A DNA stretch of 64,000 bases from Rudanella lutea DSM 19387. GTDB taxonomy: Bacteria; Bacteroidota; Bacteroidia; Cytophagales; Spirosomataceae. The DNA is taken from the NCBI RefSeq assembly GCF_000383955.1, contig NZ_KB913013.1, forward strand, positions 2,462,694-2,526,693. The letters are read 5' to 3'. Positions 29,601 through 36,689 of the stretch are shown piece by piece. The first letter of the stretch is position 1. Every line of letters begins with the position of its first letter. A program made the position numbers and the translations under genes. Below the pieces are notes generated by a model. It did no database searches. It was given only the letters and a program-made list of their open reading frames with translations, and was not told the DNA's origin.

Positions 29601-29690
29601 ATCGCGAACCGCTTCCAGATACACGGCAGCGTCGGAAATGGCATCAAAAAATTGGGTAAGCAGCAAACGGGCGGGTAGGTTAGGCGTCAT
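26640..29690 (-). CDS. Cytoplasmic multi-PAS sensor histidine kinase
   Basis: 1016 residues and no transmembrane helix. Six PAS-like modules of ~125 residues follow each other, each opening with a phrase such as LDSIMNASLSGVAAFEAIRE. The HisKA dimerisation helix has FAYVASHDLQEPLRKI (His near residue 787). The ATPase has an N box (LFQNLIANALKF), G1 (DNGIGFD) and G2 (GTGIGLAI). This is the cytoplasmic bacteriophytochrome-like kinase group that usually signals through a separate receiver protein. No regulator is next to it. A close paralogue with four PAS modules lies at 51808. The signal sensed is unknown. Confidence 0.9.
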   Translation of the reverse strand: MTPNLPARLLLTQFFDAISDAAVYLEAVRDSQHQLVDFRLTAGNEKGGKLIAEGLFQAGWGAQLLGDEPGRQAMFQPQFRQHASLLQTGEVEEFDLLHPGLHQIVRVTRSRLGDGVLVLIKEVAQTGPDESLSLTELLSGILEASLNGIITYEAITDEQGTITDFRFVRLNNAARQMLSLSENVVGKPMIEQIPGVKESGLFDKFVRVVETGHPNRFETPFPAGDRLLWYDMVVVKLGNGFVITFNDITEGKESALLNEQQRLQLDSIMNASLSGVAAFEAIREEGEIVDYTLVRYNSEAARVFGFVGDMRGQRLLPHVPGLVEAGLFSVYRRVTQTGTPERLQIELPAQGGWFDVGVAKFDDGFVTTFNDISQIQEANAEVARQKSLLQSVLDNSLNNVFVYEAIRDDAGGIIDLRLKLANAAAQRDVLNAYDTDPVGKTLLEFLPTSRTTGQFNVYAQVIETGKPVRTEHYYPDVKVWYETAVAKLGDGCVVTGINITQRKQAALEKDRQRTLLDGVLNASQDAILVFEAIREPDGTIRDLRYTHVNSTAHEMFGSPAYDINRTTYLQRYPSAQPNLFMTYCRVIETGEPFHQEIRQQTNQVEKWFDVTAVKLSDGVVVSVRDISSRKQAELRIEEAAAELQTVIDTSQTGIFLFSPARNDAGELVDFRFRVANRRLASYIGQEPDILIGGLGSEWFPGYQKNGLFDAYRRVYETGLQERFDFHYETDGIDAWFDIMATKAGDDVLVTFADYTPLKQLQQQLETLVGDLQRSNQNLEQFAYVASHDLQEPLRKIVGFGDIVQAQYADQLGENGADLIRRMQSAAARMQVLIKDVLTYSRLATKRETTEPVDLNLLVEGVLSDLERALDEKKATVYVDPLPTLHGDASQLRQLFQNLIANALKFTKADGTPVVRITARQVVGRDTDGLAPVVDASRLYHLIEVSDNGIGFDPQHADRIFQVFQRLHSRTSYEGTGIGLAIVQKVVENHHGYVRAKGVTDGGATFQVLFPVPVVGR

Positions 29691-29848
29691 CGGTTGAGTA
29701 GAACTGGTGGTAAAGGAACCCTAAATTACGACAAAACAGGCAAGCCGACGGTAAACATCTGGTTTTAGGTTACTTCAATTAACTTAGGGCGGAGGCAAGA
29801 GGGAACCGGCGCAACGCGCCAGCAGGTGCGATTGCCCGCCCGAATCAC

Positions 29849-29856
29849 TACTTTTG
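29849..29856 (+). promoter_or_regulatory. Candidate -7 promoter box for the RNase H gene
   Basis: TACTTTTG matches TAnnTTTG fully, 74 bp before the chosen start at 29931. A -33 box at standard spacing is not clear. Confidence 0.4.
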
Positions 29857-29930
29857 TCCCGAAAGACGCCAGGAATCCGGTACCGACGACCACGCGCGAC
29901 GGCTACCGATTGGCGCCATCCCCTTTGCTA

Positions 29931-30563
29931 ATGGCCAAAAAACCAAAATTTTATGTTGTCTGGCGCGGACGACAAACCGGCGTTTTCGATTCGTGGGACG
30001 AGTGCAAAGCGCAAACTCACGGCTTCGACAAAGCGCTGTATAAATCGTTTGATAGCAAAGCCGAAGCCCTCAAAGCCTTTCGCGATAAACCTCACGAACA
30101 CATCGGCGCAAGCCCCGGCGCGGCCAAAAAAAGCCCGAATCGCCTGTTTGTGGGCGAACCCAATACCGATAGCCTCGTGGTCGACGCGGCCTGGAATACT
30201 GCCACCGGCGACATGGAGTATCAGGGCATTTATCTGGCTACCCGCCAACGGCTGTTTCTGATGGGGCCCTACCCCGACGGCACCAACAACATCGGTGAGT
30301 TTCTGGCCATAGTGCATGCGTTGGCCCTGCTTCATCAGAAAGGCAGCAATATTCCGGTTTACTCCGACTCGCGCACCGCAATCAGCTGGGTTCAGAAGAA
30401 AAAAGCAAATACCAAGCTCGATCCTACTCCGCATAATGCCATCCTGTTTGAGCTGATCCGCCGGGCCGAAACCTGGTTACAAACACACGTCTTTGCCAAT
30501 CCAATTCTGAAATGGGAAACGCAGTACTGGGGCGAAAACCCCGCCGATTTTGGTCGCAAATAA
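29931..30563 (+). CDS. Ribonuclease H family protein with viroplasmin domain
   Basis: 210 residues from the ATG at 29931 (MAKKPKFYVVWRGRQTG). An upstream in-frame start at 29826 would lie before the promoter-like box. A caulimovirus viroplasmin domain (~1-50; YVVWRGRQTGVFDSWDECKAQ), which binds RNA/DNA hybrids, is joined to an RNase H domain (~70-205). The latter has the catalytic Asp in LVVDAAWN, Glu in NNIGEFLAIVHAL and Asp in PVYSDSRTAISWV. It should remove RNA from hybrids such as primers and R-loops. The 3' end overlaps the next gene. Confidence 0.9.
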   Translation: MAKKPKFYVVWRGRQTGVFDSWDECKAQTHGFDKALYKSFDSKAEALKAFRDKPHEHIGASPGAAKKSPNRLFVGEPNTDSLVVDAAWNTATGDMEYQGIYLATRQRLFLMGPYPDGTNNIGEFLAIVHALALLHQKGSNIPVYSDSRTAISWVQKKKANTKLDPTPHNAILFELIRRAETWLQTHVFANPILKWETQYWGENPADFGRK

Positions 30564-31447
30564 GCCGGTGGACAGGGTATTTACTGGGTGTACTGACCCC
30601 ATTGCTGGCGGCCGGCCACCGGTTAGCAACACCCGCATCGCCTACCTCACCCATGCCCGATTCGCTCACCCAGTACATTCAGAGCCTACCCGCGTCGGTG
30701 CGGGTGAGCGTGGCGCTCGAAACCCTCGCCGATAGTAGCGTGCGCCTGTACCACCGGGCCGACGAACGAGTACCCTCGGCCAGTCTGATTAAGGTGCCGA
30801 TTATGGTTGAAGCGATGGTTGCCGAGATCGAAGGCCGTATCAACCTGGACGAGATACACATCCTGCTCGATTCGGAAAAAGTTGGCGGTTCGGGGGTGCT
30901 GAAAGACTACCCCAATCGGAGCCGGATCAGCTACCGCGATCTGGTGCGGCTCATGATTACCAGCAGCGACAATACCGCCACCAATATTCTGATTGGCGAC
31001 CTAAGCCCCGAAGCTATCAACGCCCGAATGCGTACCCTTGGCCTGACCCAAACCGGACTTAACCGGGTTATGATGGACACCCTCGCAGCCCGGCAAGGCC
31101 GTGAAAACATCGTTACAGCCCGCGAAATGAACCGCTTACTGACCCTGATTTACCGGCGTCAGGTGGCAACTCCCGCTTTGTGTGAGCAAATGCTCGATTT
31201 TCTGAAAGCTAACGAAGATTCACTTACTATACCCAGTCGGCTACCTCGTCAACCGGATGGCCGGCCGCTGGTGGTGGCCCACAAAACAGGCACGTTATCC
31301 TACGTCAGGGCCGATATGGGTATCGTTTACGCCCCGCGGCCGTTTGTCCTGTCGGTTATTGTCGAAGGGGCAGGCTCCGATATCGCTGCCGAGACTGTTA
31401 TTGCCCAGATCGCTCGATTAGCCTATTCATCGATTCATCATAATTAG
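30512..31447 (+). CDS. Class-A-like serine hydrolase (beta-lactamase2 family)
   Basis: 311 residues. The ATG at 30512 lies inside the RNase H gene (52-bp overlap); the first 25 residues are basic, then a membrane or signal segment follows (WTGYLLGVLTPLLAAGH). The serine-enzyme motifs are present: SASLIK (SxxK), SSDN, and HKTGTL (KTG). The omega-loop Glu (E166 in TEM numbering) is not evident: the aligned stretch reads NRVMMDTLAARQG. That suggests a penicillin-binding-protein-like or esterase activity rather than a true beta-lactamase. The protein should act in the periplasm. The exact start is uncertain. Confidence 0.8.
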   Translation: MGNAVLGRKPRRFWSQISRWTGYLLGVLTPLLAAGHRLATPASPTSPMPDSLTQYIQSLPASVRVSVALETLADSSVRLYHRADERVPSASLIKVPIMVEAMVAEIEGRINLDEIHILLDSEKVGGSGVLKDYPNRSRISYRDLVRLMITSSDNTATNILIGDLSPEAINARMRTLGLTQTGLNRVMMDTLAARQGRENIVTAREMNRLLTLIYRRQVATPALCEQMLDFLKANEDSLTIPSRLPRQPDGRPLVVAHKTGTLSYVRADMGIVYAPRPFVLSVIVEGAGSDIAAETVIAQIARLAYSSIHHN

Positions 31448-31644
31448 TTATAAGTACCCACAAATACTAGTCATTTTTAACTATAGATGACATTATTTTG
31501 AGAATATTGCTACTTTGCGCATTTGTTTGCACAAATGAATTTCTAATCTGAATTTAATTCTATTACATTTATAACGCAAATCTGTTTAGGGCCTACATCC
31601 ATAGGCTTTATCTGATATATTCCTCTATTCATAGTTATAGGCAT
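31448..31644. other. AT-rich intergenic region before the RsbQ-like gene
   Basis: About 200 bp, clearly more AT-rich than the neighbours. It must hold the promoter of the hydrolase-kinase pair. TACTTTGC at about 31510 and TTATTTTG at about 31493 are near-matches to the -7 box. No stronger signal is seen. Confidence 0.35.
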
Positions 31645-32484
31645 ATGGCACTAGACACCAACGTTCTGGTTAGAAATAATGTCCAGATCAAAGGGAACAT
31701 AGCGTCTGATCGTACTTTGGTTTTTGCGCATGGCTTTGGTACCGATCAGTCTGCCTGGAATGGTGTTTGGCCAGCCTTTGCCAATACCCATCGTATTGTT
31801 CTGTTCGATTACGTAGGTGCCAACAAGACCACAGTGGCTCAGTTTAAGCCTGAGCGCTATAAAACACTCTATGCGTTTGCCGACGACCTGCTCGATATCC
31901 TCGAAGCCCTCAACCTAACCCAGGTTGATCTGATTGGGCATTCGGTAGGTGGCACCACAGGTATGCTGGCCGCCAGTCAGGAACCCGAACGGTTTGGCCG
32001 GTTGGTGCTGATAGGGTCGTCGCCCCGGTACCTGAACGATGAAGGCTACACGGGTGGGTTCTCGGAGCAAGACCTCAATGATTTATTTGCTCAGATGAAG
32101 GGCAACTACTACGGTTGGGCCAGCGGCTTTGCTCCATTTATTGCCCGTAACCTCGACAACCCCTGTGTAGCTGACCAGTTTGCGCAAACCCTCGCAGCCA
32201 TGCGCCCCGATGTGGGCCTTTCTATTGCCCGAACCATATTCGAGTCGGATCACCGGGCCGTTTTGGCCAATGTACCGCACCCGGTGCTGGTTATTCAGCC
32301 TGAGCACGACTCGGCCGTCCCCGGCTTCGTGGGTGAGTATTTTACCCAACAGTTGCCCAACGCACAGCTTATTATTTTACCCACAGAAGGACATTTGCCA
32401 CACTTAAGCCATCCCGAGCTGGTTGTGAACGCTATTCGTCCCTTCCTCCAACACGTTCCGGTTGATGGATTGGAGCCTGTTTAA
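31645..32484 (+). CDS. RsbQ-like alpha/beta hydrolase
   Basis: 279 residues. The whole chain resembles Bacillus RsbQ and the plant KAI2/D14 receptors: LVFAHGFGTDQSAWNGVWPAF, VLFDYVGANKT, the nucleophile elbow GHSVGG (~residue 99), an Asp in QPEHDSAVP and the His in PTEGHLPHLSHPE. No signal peptide, so it is cytosolic. RsbQ is needed by the PAS-containing phosphatase RsbP for energy-stress signalling, and KAI2/D14 use the same pocket to bind and slowly hydrolyse small butenolide signals. Here the gene overlaps a PAS histidine kinase by 20 bp, so a sensor role is likely. Confidence 0.88.
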   Translation: MALDTNVLVRNNVQIKGNIASDRTLVFAHGFGTDQSAWNGVWPAFANTHRIVLFDYVGANKTTVAQFKPERYKTLYAFADDLLDILEALNLTQVDLIGHSVGGTTGMLAASQEPERFGRLVLIGSSPRYLNDEGYTGGFSEQDLNDLFAQMKGNYYGWASGFAPFIARNLDNPCVADQFAQTLAAMRPDVGLSIARTIFESDHRAVLANVPHPVLVIQPEHDSAVPGFVGEYFTQQLPNAQLIILPTEGHLPHLSHPELVVNAIRPFLQHVPVDGLEPV

Positions 32485-34072
32485 CCGCTTTCAGGAAGTA
32501 GCCTCCCACGAAATTGGGCCACGGTTATTGCCAGCATTGGCTGAGGTGATTGTCGATTACCTTCAGGCCGACGGTTGCTGTATTGTGCAGGAACGCGACG
32601 AGTCAATGGCGGCTCCGCTGCTGGAATACCCGACAGCATCGGGGGCCATTCTGTTCGATCCTGAGCAACTGGGCAGCCTGACGCAGGAAAAACCGTTCTT
32701 TTTTCAGGACCACTTCACGGCCCGGCGTCCGTTGCGCCCATTACTGGGTAAATTCGGGCAGATTGCGGGCCTGCGGCTCGACAATTATAGCCTCAAAGGC
32801 TGGATTGTCATTGGCTGGTGTACGCCCCGCTCACTCGATGGCATACCACTCGAAGCCTCGCTTCAGCTATTTGCCGACAAGGTACTGGTCAACTACCTGT
32901 CGTTGCAACGAATTGCCCTCGAACAGCAGTACCGGTTTCTGTTTGCTACCGTTCCGCAGGCCATCGTCCGTATCAACGAAAACGACAATACCAGTTGGGT
33001 AAATCAGGCGGCACTCGATCTGCTTCAGCTCGAGCCCGACAACCTGTACCCCTCGGCGGCCGAGGTCTCGCAGGGTATGATGCGGCTCCGCAGCGAAGCG
33101 ATCAACCAGCAGGAGGTAAACCGCCGGGCGGGCGAGCTCATCCAAAACCCTAATGCCGAAATCTCAAATTGGCTCTGGGCGTTTCCCGACCGGGCGTTGA
33201 GCGTATTGTCGCGCCCGATTCGTTCGCCCTACTTTAACGGTCGTATCTGGTTGTTCAACGACGTGTCGGAGTTGTACCGCTCCAACCAGCAACTGGCCGA
33301 TCAGCAAAACGAGCTTCTGTCAAAAAATGACCAGTTGCAGGCCGCCAATCGTGAAATCGAGAGCCTAATTAGCGTGATTGCGCACGACCTGAAATCGCCT
33401 TTGGCCACGCTCAGTTTTGTGCTCAATTTCATCACCATGTCGGGCGAGCTCAACGAGCAGCAACTCGAAAACGTGCAGTACGGCCAGAAAACCGTGACGA
33501 AGGGCATGAACCTGATCGAGAGCATTGTGTACTACAACCGGCTCATCAGCCGCGATGAGGACGTGCAGCTCATGGAGGTGGAACTAAATGATCTGCTGGC
33601 TATTGTGGTCGACGGATTTCGGGGTGCGGCTATGCAGAAGAACATCGAACTGGCACTAAACACAACCGCTTCGTCGCCAATTCTGCGCACCGACCCCGAA
33701 TCGCTGGTGCGCGTGCTCGACAACCTTATCAGCAATGCGTTGAAGTTTTCGGACTTTGGCAAAAAAGTGCAGATCGACGCGTACGTCCACCATGAAAGCC
33801 TGATTGTGAGCGTTCAGGATCAGGGACCGGGTATTTCACCCGAAGATCGGCCCAAGCTCTTCAAACGATTCCAGCGGTTAACGGCGCAACCCACCAACAA
33901 CGAAAACTCATCGGGTTTAGGGTTATCGATTGTCAAAGCTCTCACGGAGAAAATCGGGGCTCAGATTGCTGTCGAAAGCGAATTGGGGCAGGGCACAACT
34001 TTCCAGATCGTCTTCCCGGCCCACCTGTTCAACCTCTCGCCCGCGCCTGAGTCGGCCGAGAGGCAGACGTAG
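32465..34072 (+). CDS. Cytoplasmic PAS sensor histidine kinase paired with the RsbQ-like hydrolase
   Basis: 535 residues from the ATG at 32465, which is inside the preceding gene. A GAF-like N-terminal region (~1-140) is followed by a PAS domain (~150-265; QYRFLFATVPQAIVRINEN), a coiled coil (NQQLADQQNELLSKNDQL), HisKA (LISVIAHDLKSPLATL, His near residue 307), an N box (LDNLISNALKF), G1 (DQGPGIS) and G2 (GLGLSIVKAL). There is no transmembrane helix. The 20-bp overlap implies equal expression with the hydrolase. The cognate response regulator is not in the neighbourhood. Confidence 0.92.
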   Translation: MDWSLFNRFQEVASHEIGPRLLPALAEVIVDYLQADGCCIVQERDESMAAPLLEYPTASGAILFDPEQLGSLTQEKPFFFQDHFTARRPLRPLLGKFGQIAGLRLDNYSLKGWIVIGWCTPRSLDGIPLEASLQLFADKVLVNYLSLQRIALEQQYRFLFATVPQAIVRINENDNTSWVNQAALDLLQLEPDNLYPSAAEVSQGMMRLRSEAINQQEVNRRAGELIQNPNAEISNWLWAFPDRALSVLSRPIRSPYFNGRIWLFNDVSELYRSNQQLADQQNELLSKNDQLQAANREIESLISVIAHDLKSPLATLSFVLNFITMSGELNEQQLENVQYGQKTVTKGMNLIESIVYYNRLISRDEDVQLMEVELNDLLAIVVDGFRGAAMQKNIELALNTTASSPILRTDPESLVRVLDNLISNALKFSDFGKKVQIDAYVHHESLIVSVQDQGPGISPEDRPKLFKRFQRLTAQPTNNENSSGLGLSIVKALTEKIGAQIAVESELGQGTTFQIVFPAHLFNLSPAPESAERQT

Positions 34073-34081
34073 GCGAGTGAG

Positions 34082-34576
34082 TTACTGACGCGCAAGCGTG
34101 ATGGTATAGGTCGTTTTTTCGGGAGCACCACCGGGGTTAATATCGCGCTGGGCTTTCAACTGAATCGAATTTCCCTGAGCGATTTTAGTGGCTACCGTCT
34201 GCGTATTAGTGGCATCGATAAGAGTAACGGTCGTACCGGTCTCGGTGTATTTGGCACCGGCAAACAGCAATTGTAATACCTGTTGCGAGTTAGGAGCCGA
34301 CTGGCAGGAGGCCGGTCGGTCGTATGCGATCGTGCCATCCGTTTTGAACGATACCACCACGTCGGACAGGCAGGTTTCGCCCAGAAACTTCAGCGCAGCC
34401 GCCAGGTCGGTTACCCCCTGAAATGCCGGACTAACCCCCAACCCAGCTATTTTCCAGTTGCCCTGAATGGTGGCCGTGGTAGGCTCAGGCTCGGTTTTGG
34501 CTTTCTGGCAGCTATCGAGGCTGATGATACCCATTGACAAAAGAAAAACCCAAAGAATGCGGGAGTAGCGAATCAT
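34082..34576 (-). CDS. Lipocalin-like lipoprotein
   Basis: 164 residues. A lipoprotein signal has a lipobox around SLDSC. The mature part opens with the phrase IQGNWKIAGLGVSP, typical of lipocalin-like (DUF4923-type) domains in Bacteroidota, and consists of alternating beta strands. No enzyme motif is seen; a role in binding a small hydrophobic molecule is only a family-level guess. It converges on the histidine kinase gene, with 9 bp between the stops. Confidence 0.6.
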   Translation of the reverse strand: MIRYSRILWVFLLSMGIISLDSCQKAKTEPEPTTATIQGNWKIAGLGVSPAFQGVTDLAAALKFLGETCLSDVVVSFKTDGTIAYDRPASCQSAPNSQQVLQLLFAGAKYTETGTTVTLIDATNTQTVATKIAQGNSIQLKAQRDINPGGAPEKTTYTITLARQ

Positions 34577-34660
34577 AAGCGGGATACAAGACTTTGTTTA
34601 TTCCAAACGCCCAAACGGGCAGCCGTCGTATGAGAGAGGTAGTTTCTCCAGGCAACCGGA

Positions 34661-35593
34661 CTACCCGATTACGCGCGGCCCCTGCCGGTTGATTTCCGAT
34701 ACGTAAGCCTCGCTCGTGATGCCTACTGCCAGAAACGCCTGCTGCATGGCCTGCCCTACGCGCTCGGCCGTGGTCAGATCCCGGCATAGGGCAAACATCG
34801 ACGGCCCTGAGCCCGAAATACTGCATCCCAGCGCCCCACTGTCGAGAGCGGCCTGTTTGACTTCGCCAAACTGCGGAATCAGAATCGACCGGACGGGCTC
34901 AATAATCACATCGACCATCGACCGGCTAATGAGGTCATAATCGGGTTTGAGCAAGCCGGCCACCAGCCCGGCTACGTTGCCCATCTGCGTGATCGCGTTT
35001 TTGAGCGAGACCTCATTTTTCAGGATAAACCGGGCATCTTTGGTATTGACCTCAATATCGGGGTGTACAAGCGTAGCAAACATACCCGCCGGAGTATCGA
35101 GCTTTATCACGTCGAGCGGGTTGTAGCTCCGCACCACCACAAACCCACCCAGCAACGAAGGCCCCACGTTGTCGGCATGGGCCGATCCGCAGGCAATGCG
35201 CTCGCCTTCCATAGCAAACGGCAGCAGGTCGATGGTCTGCAATGGCCGACCCAGCAACTCATTGATGGCAAACACCCCCGCCACCGCCGAAGCCGCGCTG
35301 GAGCCCAGTCCACTGCCCAACGGCATTTGCTTGGTCAGCAATACATCCACCCCAATGTCGGTACGGTCAATGTGCTGCAGGAAACGCTGAATCGAGATAC
35401 CGGCGGTGTTGCGGGCGGCTTCGCGGGGCAGCCGGCCACCATCGCCAATAATATCGGTGATGCTGACACCGGGCGTATCGCGCCGGGTCAGTTCGACCAC
35501 ATCGCCGGGGCTATCGACGGCAAACCCAAAAATATCGAATCCGCAGGCCACATTGGCCACCGTTGCGGGGGCAAAAACGCTGATCTTTTCCAC
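34661..35593 (-). CDS. thrB: Homoserine kinase
   Basis: 310 residues. GHMP-kinase fold: APATVANVACGFDIFGFAV at the N-terminus, the phosphate-binding PLGSGLGSSAAS near residue 90, and a C-terminal GALGCSISGSGPSMFAL motif. It phosphorylates homoserine in threonine synthesis. In many Bacteroidota it lies with thrA and thrC; here it stands alone upstream of the lipoprotein gene and downstream of yicC. Gap to yicC: 88 bp, holding a purine/pyrimidine inverted repeat. Confidence 0.96.
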   Translation of the reverse strand: MEKISVFAPATVANVACGFDIFGFAVDSPGDVVELTRRDTPGVSITDIIGDGGRLPREAARNTAGISIQRFLQHIDRTDIGVDVLLTKQMPLGSGLGSSAASAVAGVFAINELLGRPLQTIDLLPFAMEGERIACGSAHADNVGPSLLGGFVVVRSYNPLDVIKLDTPAGMFATLVHPDIEVNTKDARFILKNEVSLKNAITQMGNVAGLVAGLLKPDYDLISRSMVDVIIEPVRSILIPQFGEVKQAALDSGALGCSISGSGPSMFALCRDLTTAERVGQAMQQAFLAVGITSEAYVSEINRQGPRVIG

Positions 35594-35599
35594 GTTACA

Positions 35600-35681
35600 A
35601 GCAAAAAAGGAGGGAAGGGAGAAAGTAGGAAAGGGAGAAGGCTTCTATCACTTCTCGTTTCTCACTCCTCTCTCCTGCCTC
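35600..35681. repeat. Imperfect purine/pyrimidine inverted repeat between thrB and yicC
   Basis: A purine-rich left half (GGAGGGAAGGGAGAAAG...) faces a pyrimidine-rich right half (CTTCTCGTTTCTCACTCC...). The arms are imperfect but complementary over much of their length. The overall design resembles the 7/8-bp unit hairpins at 19054 and 23185. Confidence 0.5.
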
Positions 35682-36569
35682 CTAAATTATATTCATCGTT
35701 TGTTCTTTGATCTTTTCCAGCTCGTCTTTCATCTGAACGACCAGCCGCTGAATGGCCGAATCATTGGCTTTGGAGCCAATGGTGTTGATTTCCCGACCAA
35801 TTTCCTGTGCGATGAAGTTTAATTTTTTGCCGTTAGCCTCTTCGGTATTCAGCACTTCCATGAAGTACTGCAAGTGGTTTTTCAGACGGACTTTCTCTTC
35901 CGAAATGTCGAATTTCTCGACGTAATAGACCAGTTCCTGCTCAAAGCGGTTCCGGTCGAACTCTTCGTTGCCCAGCAGCTCGACAACCGAGGCCCGCATC
36001 CGTTCGCGGACGGCCGGAATCCGACGGCCATCCTGCTCTTCGACTTCCGCCAGCCGGGCCGTAATAGAGCCGATGTATTCGTTGAATTTGCCTTCGAGCG
36101 AGGCCCCTTCCTGCCGCCGAAACGCGTCGCATTTTTGGATAGCCTGACTGATGGCCTGCTGCACCAGCAACCAATCGCTGGCGCCGGCTTCGGGGTCGGG
36201 CAGTTCGGCCGTGTAGGCATTGGGTTGCGACAGGGCCAGCTTCAGCACGTCGGCATCGGGTACACTCATGAGCATACCGTTGGCCGTCTCCTTGATGTCC
36301 TGCACGTATGCCCCGACCAGGGTCCGGTTGATCACCATGCCCGAGCGCACTTCGCCGGTCCGGGTGTAGTTGATCGAGAGTTCCACTTTACCCCGCTCCA
36401 ATTGTTGCGTCAGCTGGTTTCGGATCTCAATTTCTTTGTCCGAAAACTGGCGGGGCAACCGACAGAATATGTCCAAAAACTTGGAATTGAGGGTTTTTAC
36501 TTCGGCGGTTACAGTCAGATTATTGCTTTCGACGGTAGCATTGCCGAAGCCAGTCATGGATTTGAGCAT
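35682..36569 (-). CDS. yicC: YicC family protein (endoribonuclease-related)
   Basis: 295 residues, the usual length. It begins with the family signature MLKSMTGFGNATVESNNLTV and has NSKFLDIFCRLPR and, near the C-terminus, KLNFIAQEIGREINTIGSKAND. YicC proteins are Mn-dependent endoribonuclease-like factors involved in RNA turnover and stationary-phase survival. In E. coli the protein affects sRNA decay; this is family knowledge only. Gap to pdxA upstream: 120 bp, holding a heptad hairpin. Confidence 0.93.
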   Translation of the reverse strand: MLKSMTGFGNATVESNNLTVTAEVKTLNSKFLDIFCRLPRQFSDKEIEIRNQLTQQLERGKVELSINYTRTGEVRSGMVINRTLVGAYVQDIKETANGMLMSVPDADVLKLALSQPNAYTAELPDPEAGASDWLLVQQAISQAIQKCDAFRRQEGASLEGKFNEYIGSITARLAEVEEQDGRRIPAVRERMRASVVELLGNEEFDRNRFEQELVYYVEKFDISEEKVRLKNHLQYFMEVLNTEEANGKKLNFIAQEIGREINTIGSKANDSAIQRLVVQMKDELEKIKEQTMNII

Positions 36570-36574
36570 AAAAA

Positions 36575-36689
36575 AGAGTTTGCAGTTTAAAGTTTACAGT
36601 TTAGAGTTTTGCCTTACTAGTTCACCACTTTAGGTGGCTCAACCACGCAGCGGTAATCGCTGAAAACAGAAAACTGCCAACTGTAAACC
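36575..36689. repeat. Intergenic inverted repeat made of 7-bp units (CAGTTTA)
   Basis: The left part (from about 36577 to 36610) reads as heptamers GAGTTTG-CAGTTTA-AAGTTTA-CAGTTTA-GAG. The right part (36661-36688) is its imperfect complement (AAACTGCCAACTGTAAAC). Same architecture as 19054-19138 but a different unit. Confidence 0.65.

Noticed and set aside
30512-31447. Annotation as a true beta-lactamase resistance gene
   Set aside because: The omega-loop Glu is not evident, so only a serine hydrolase call is supported.
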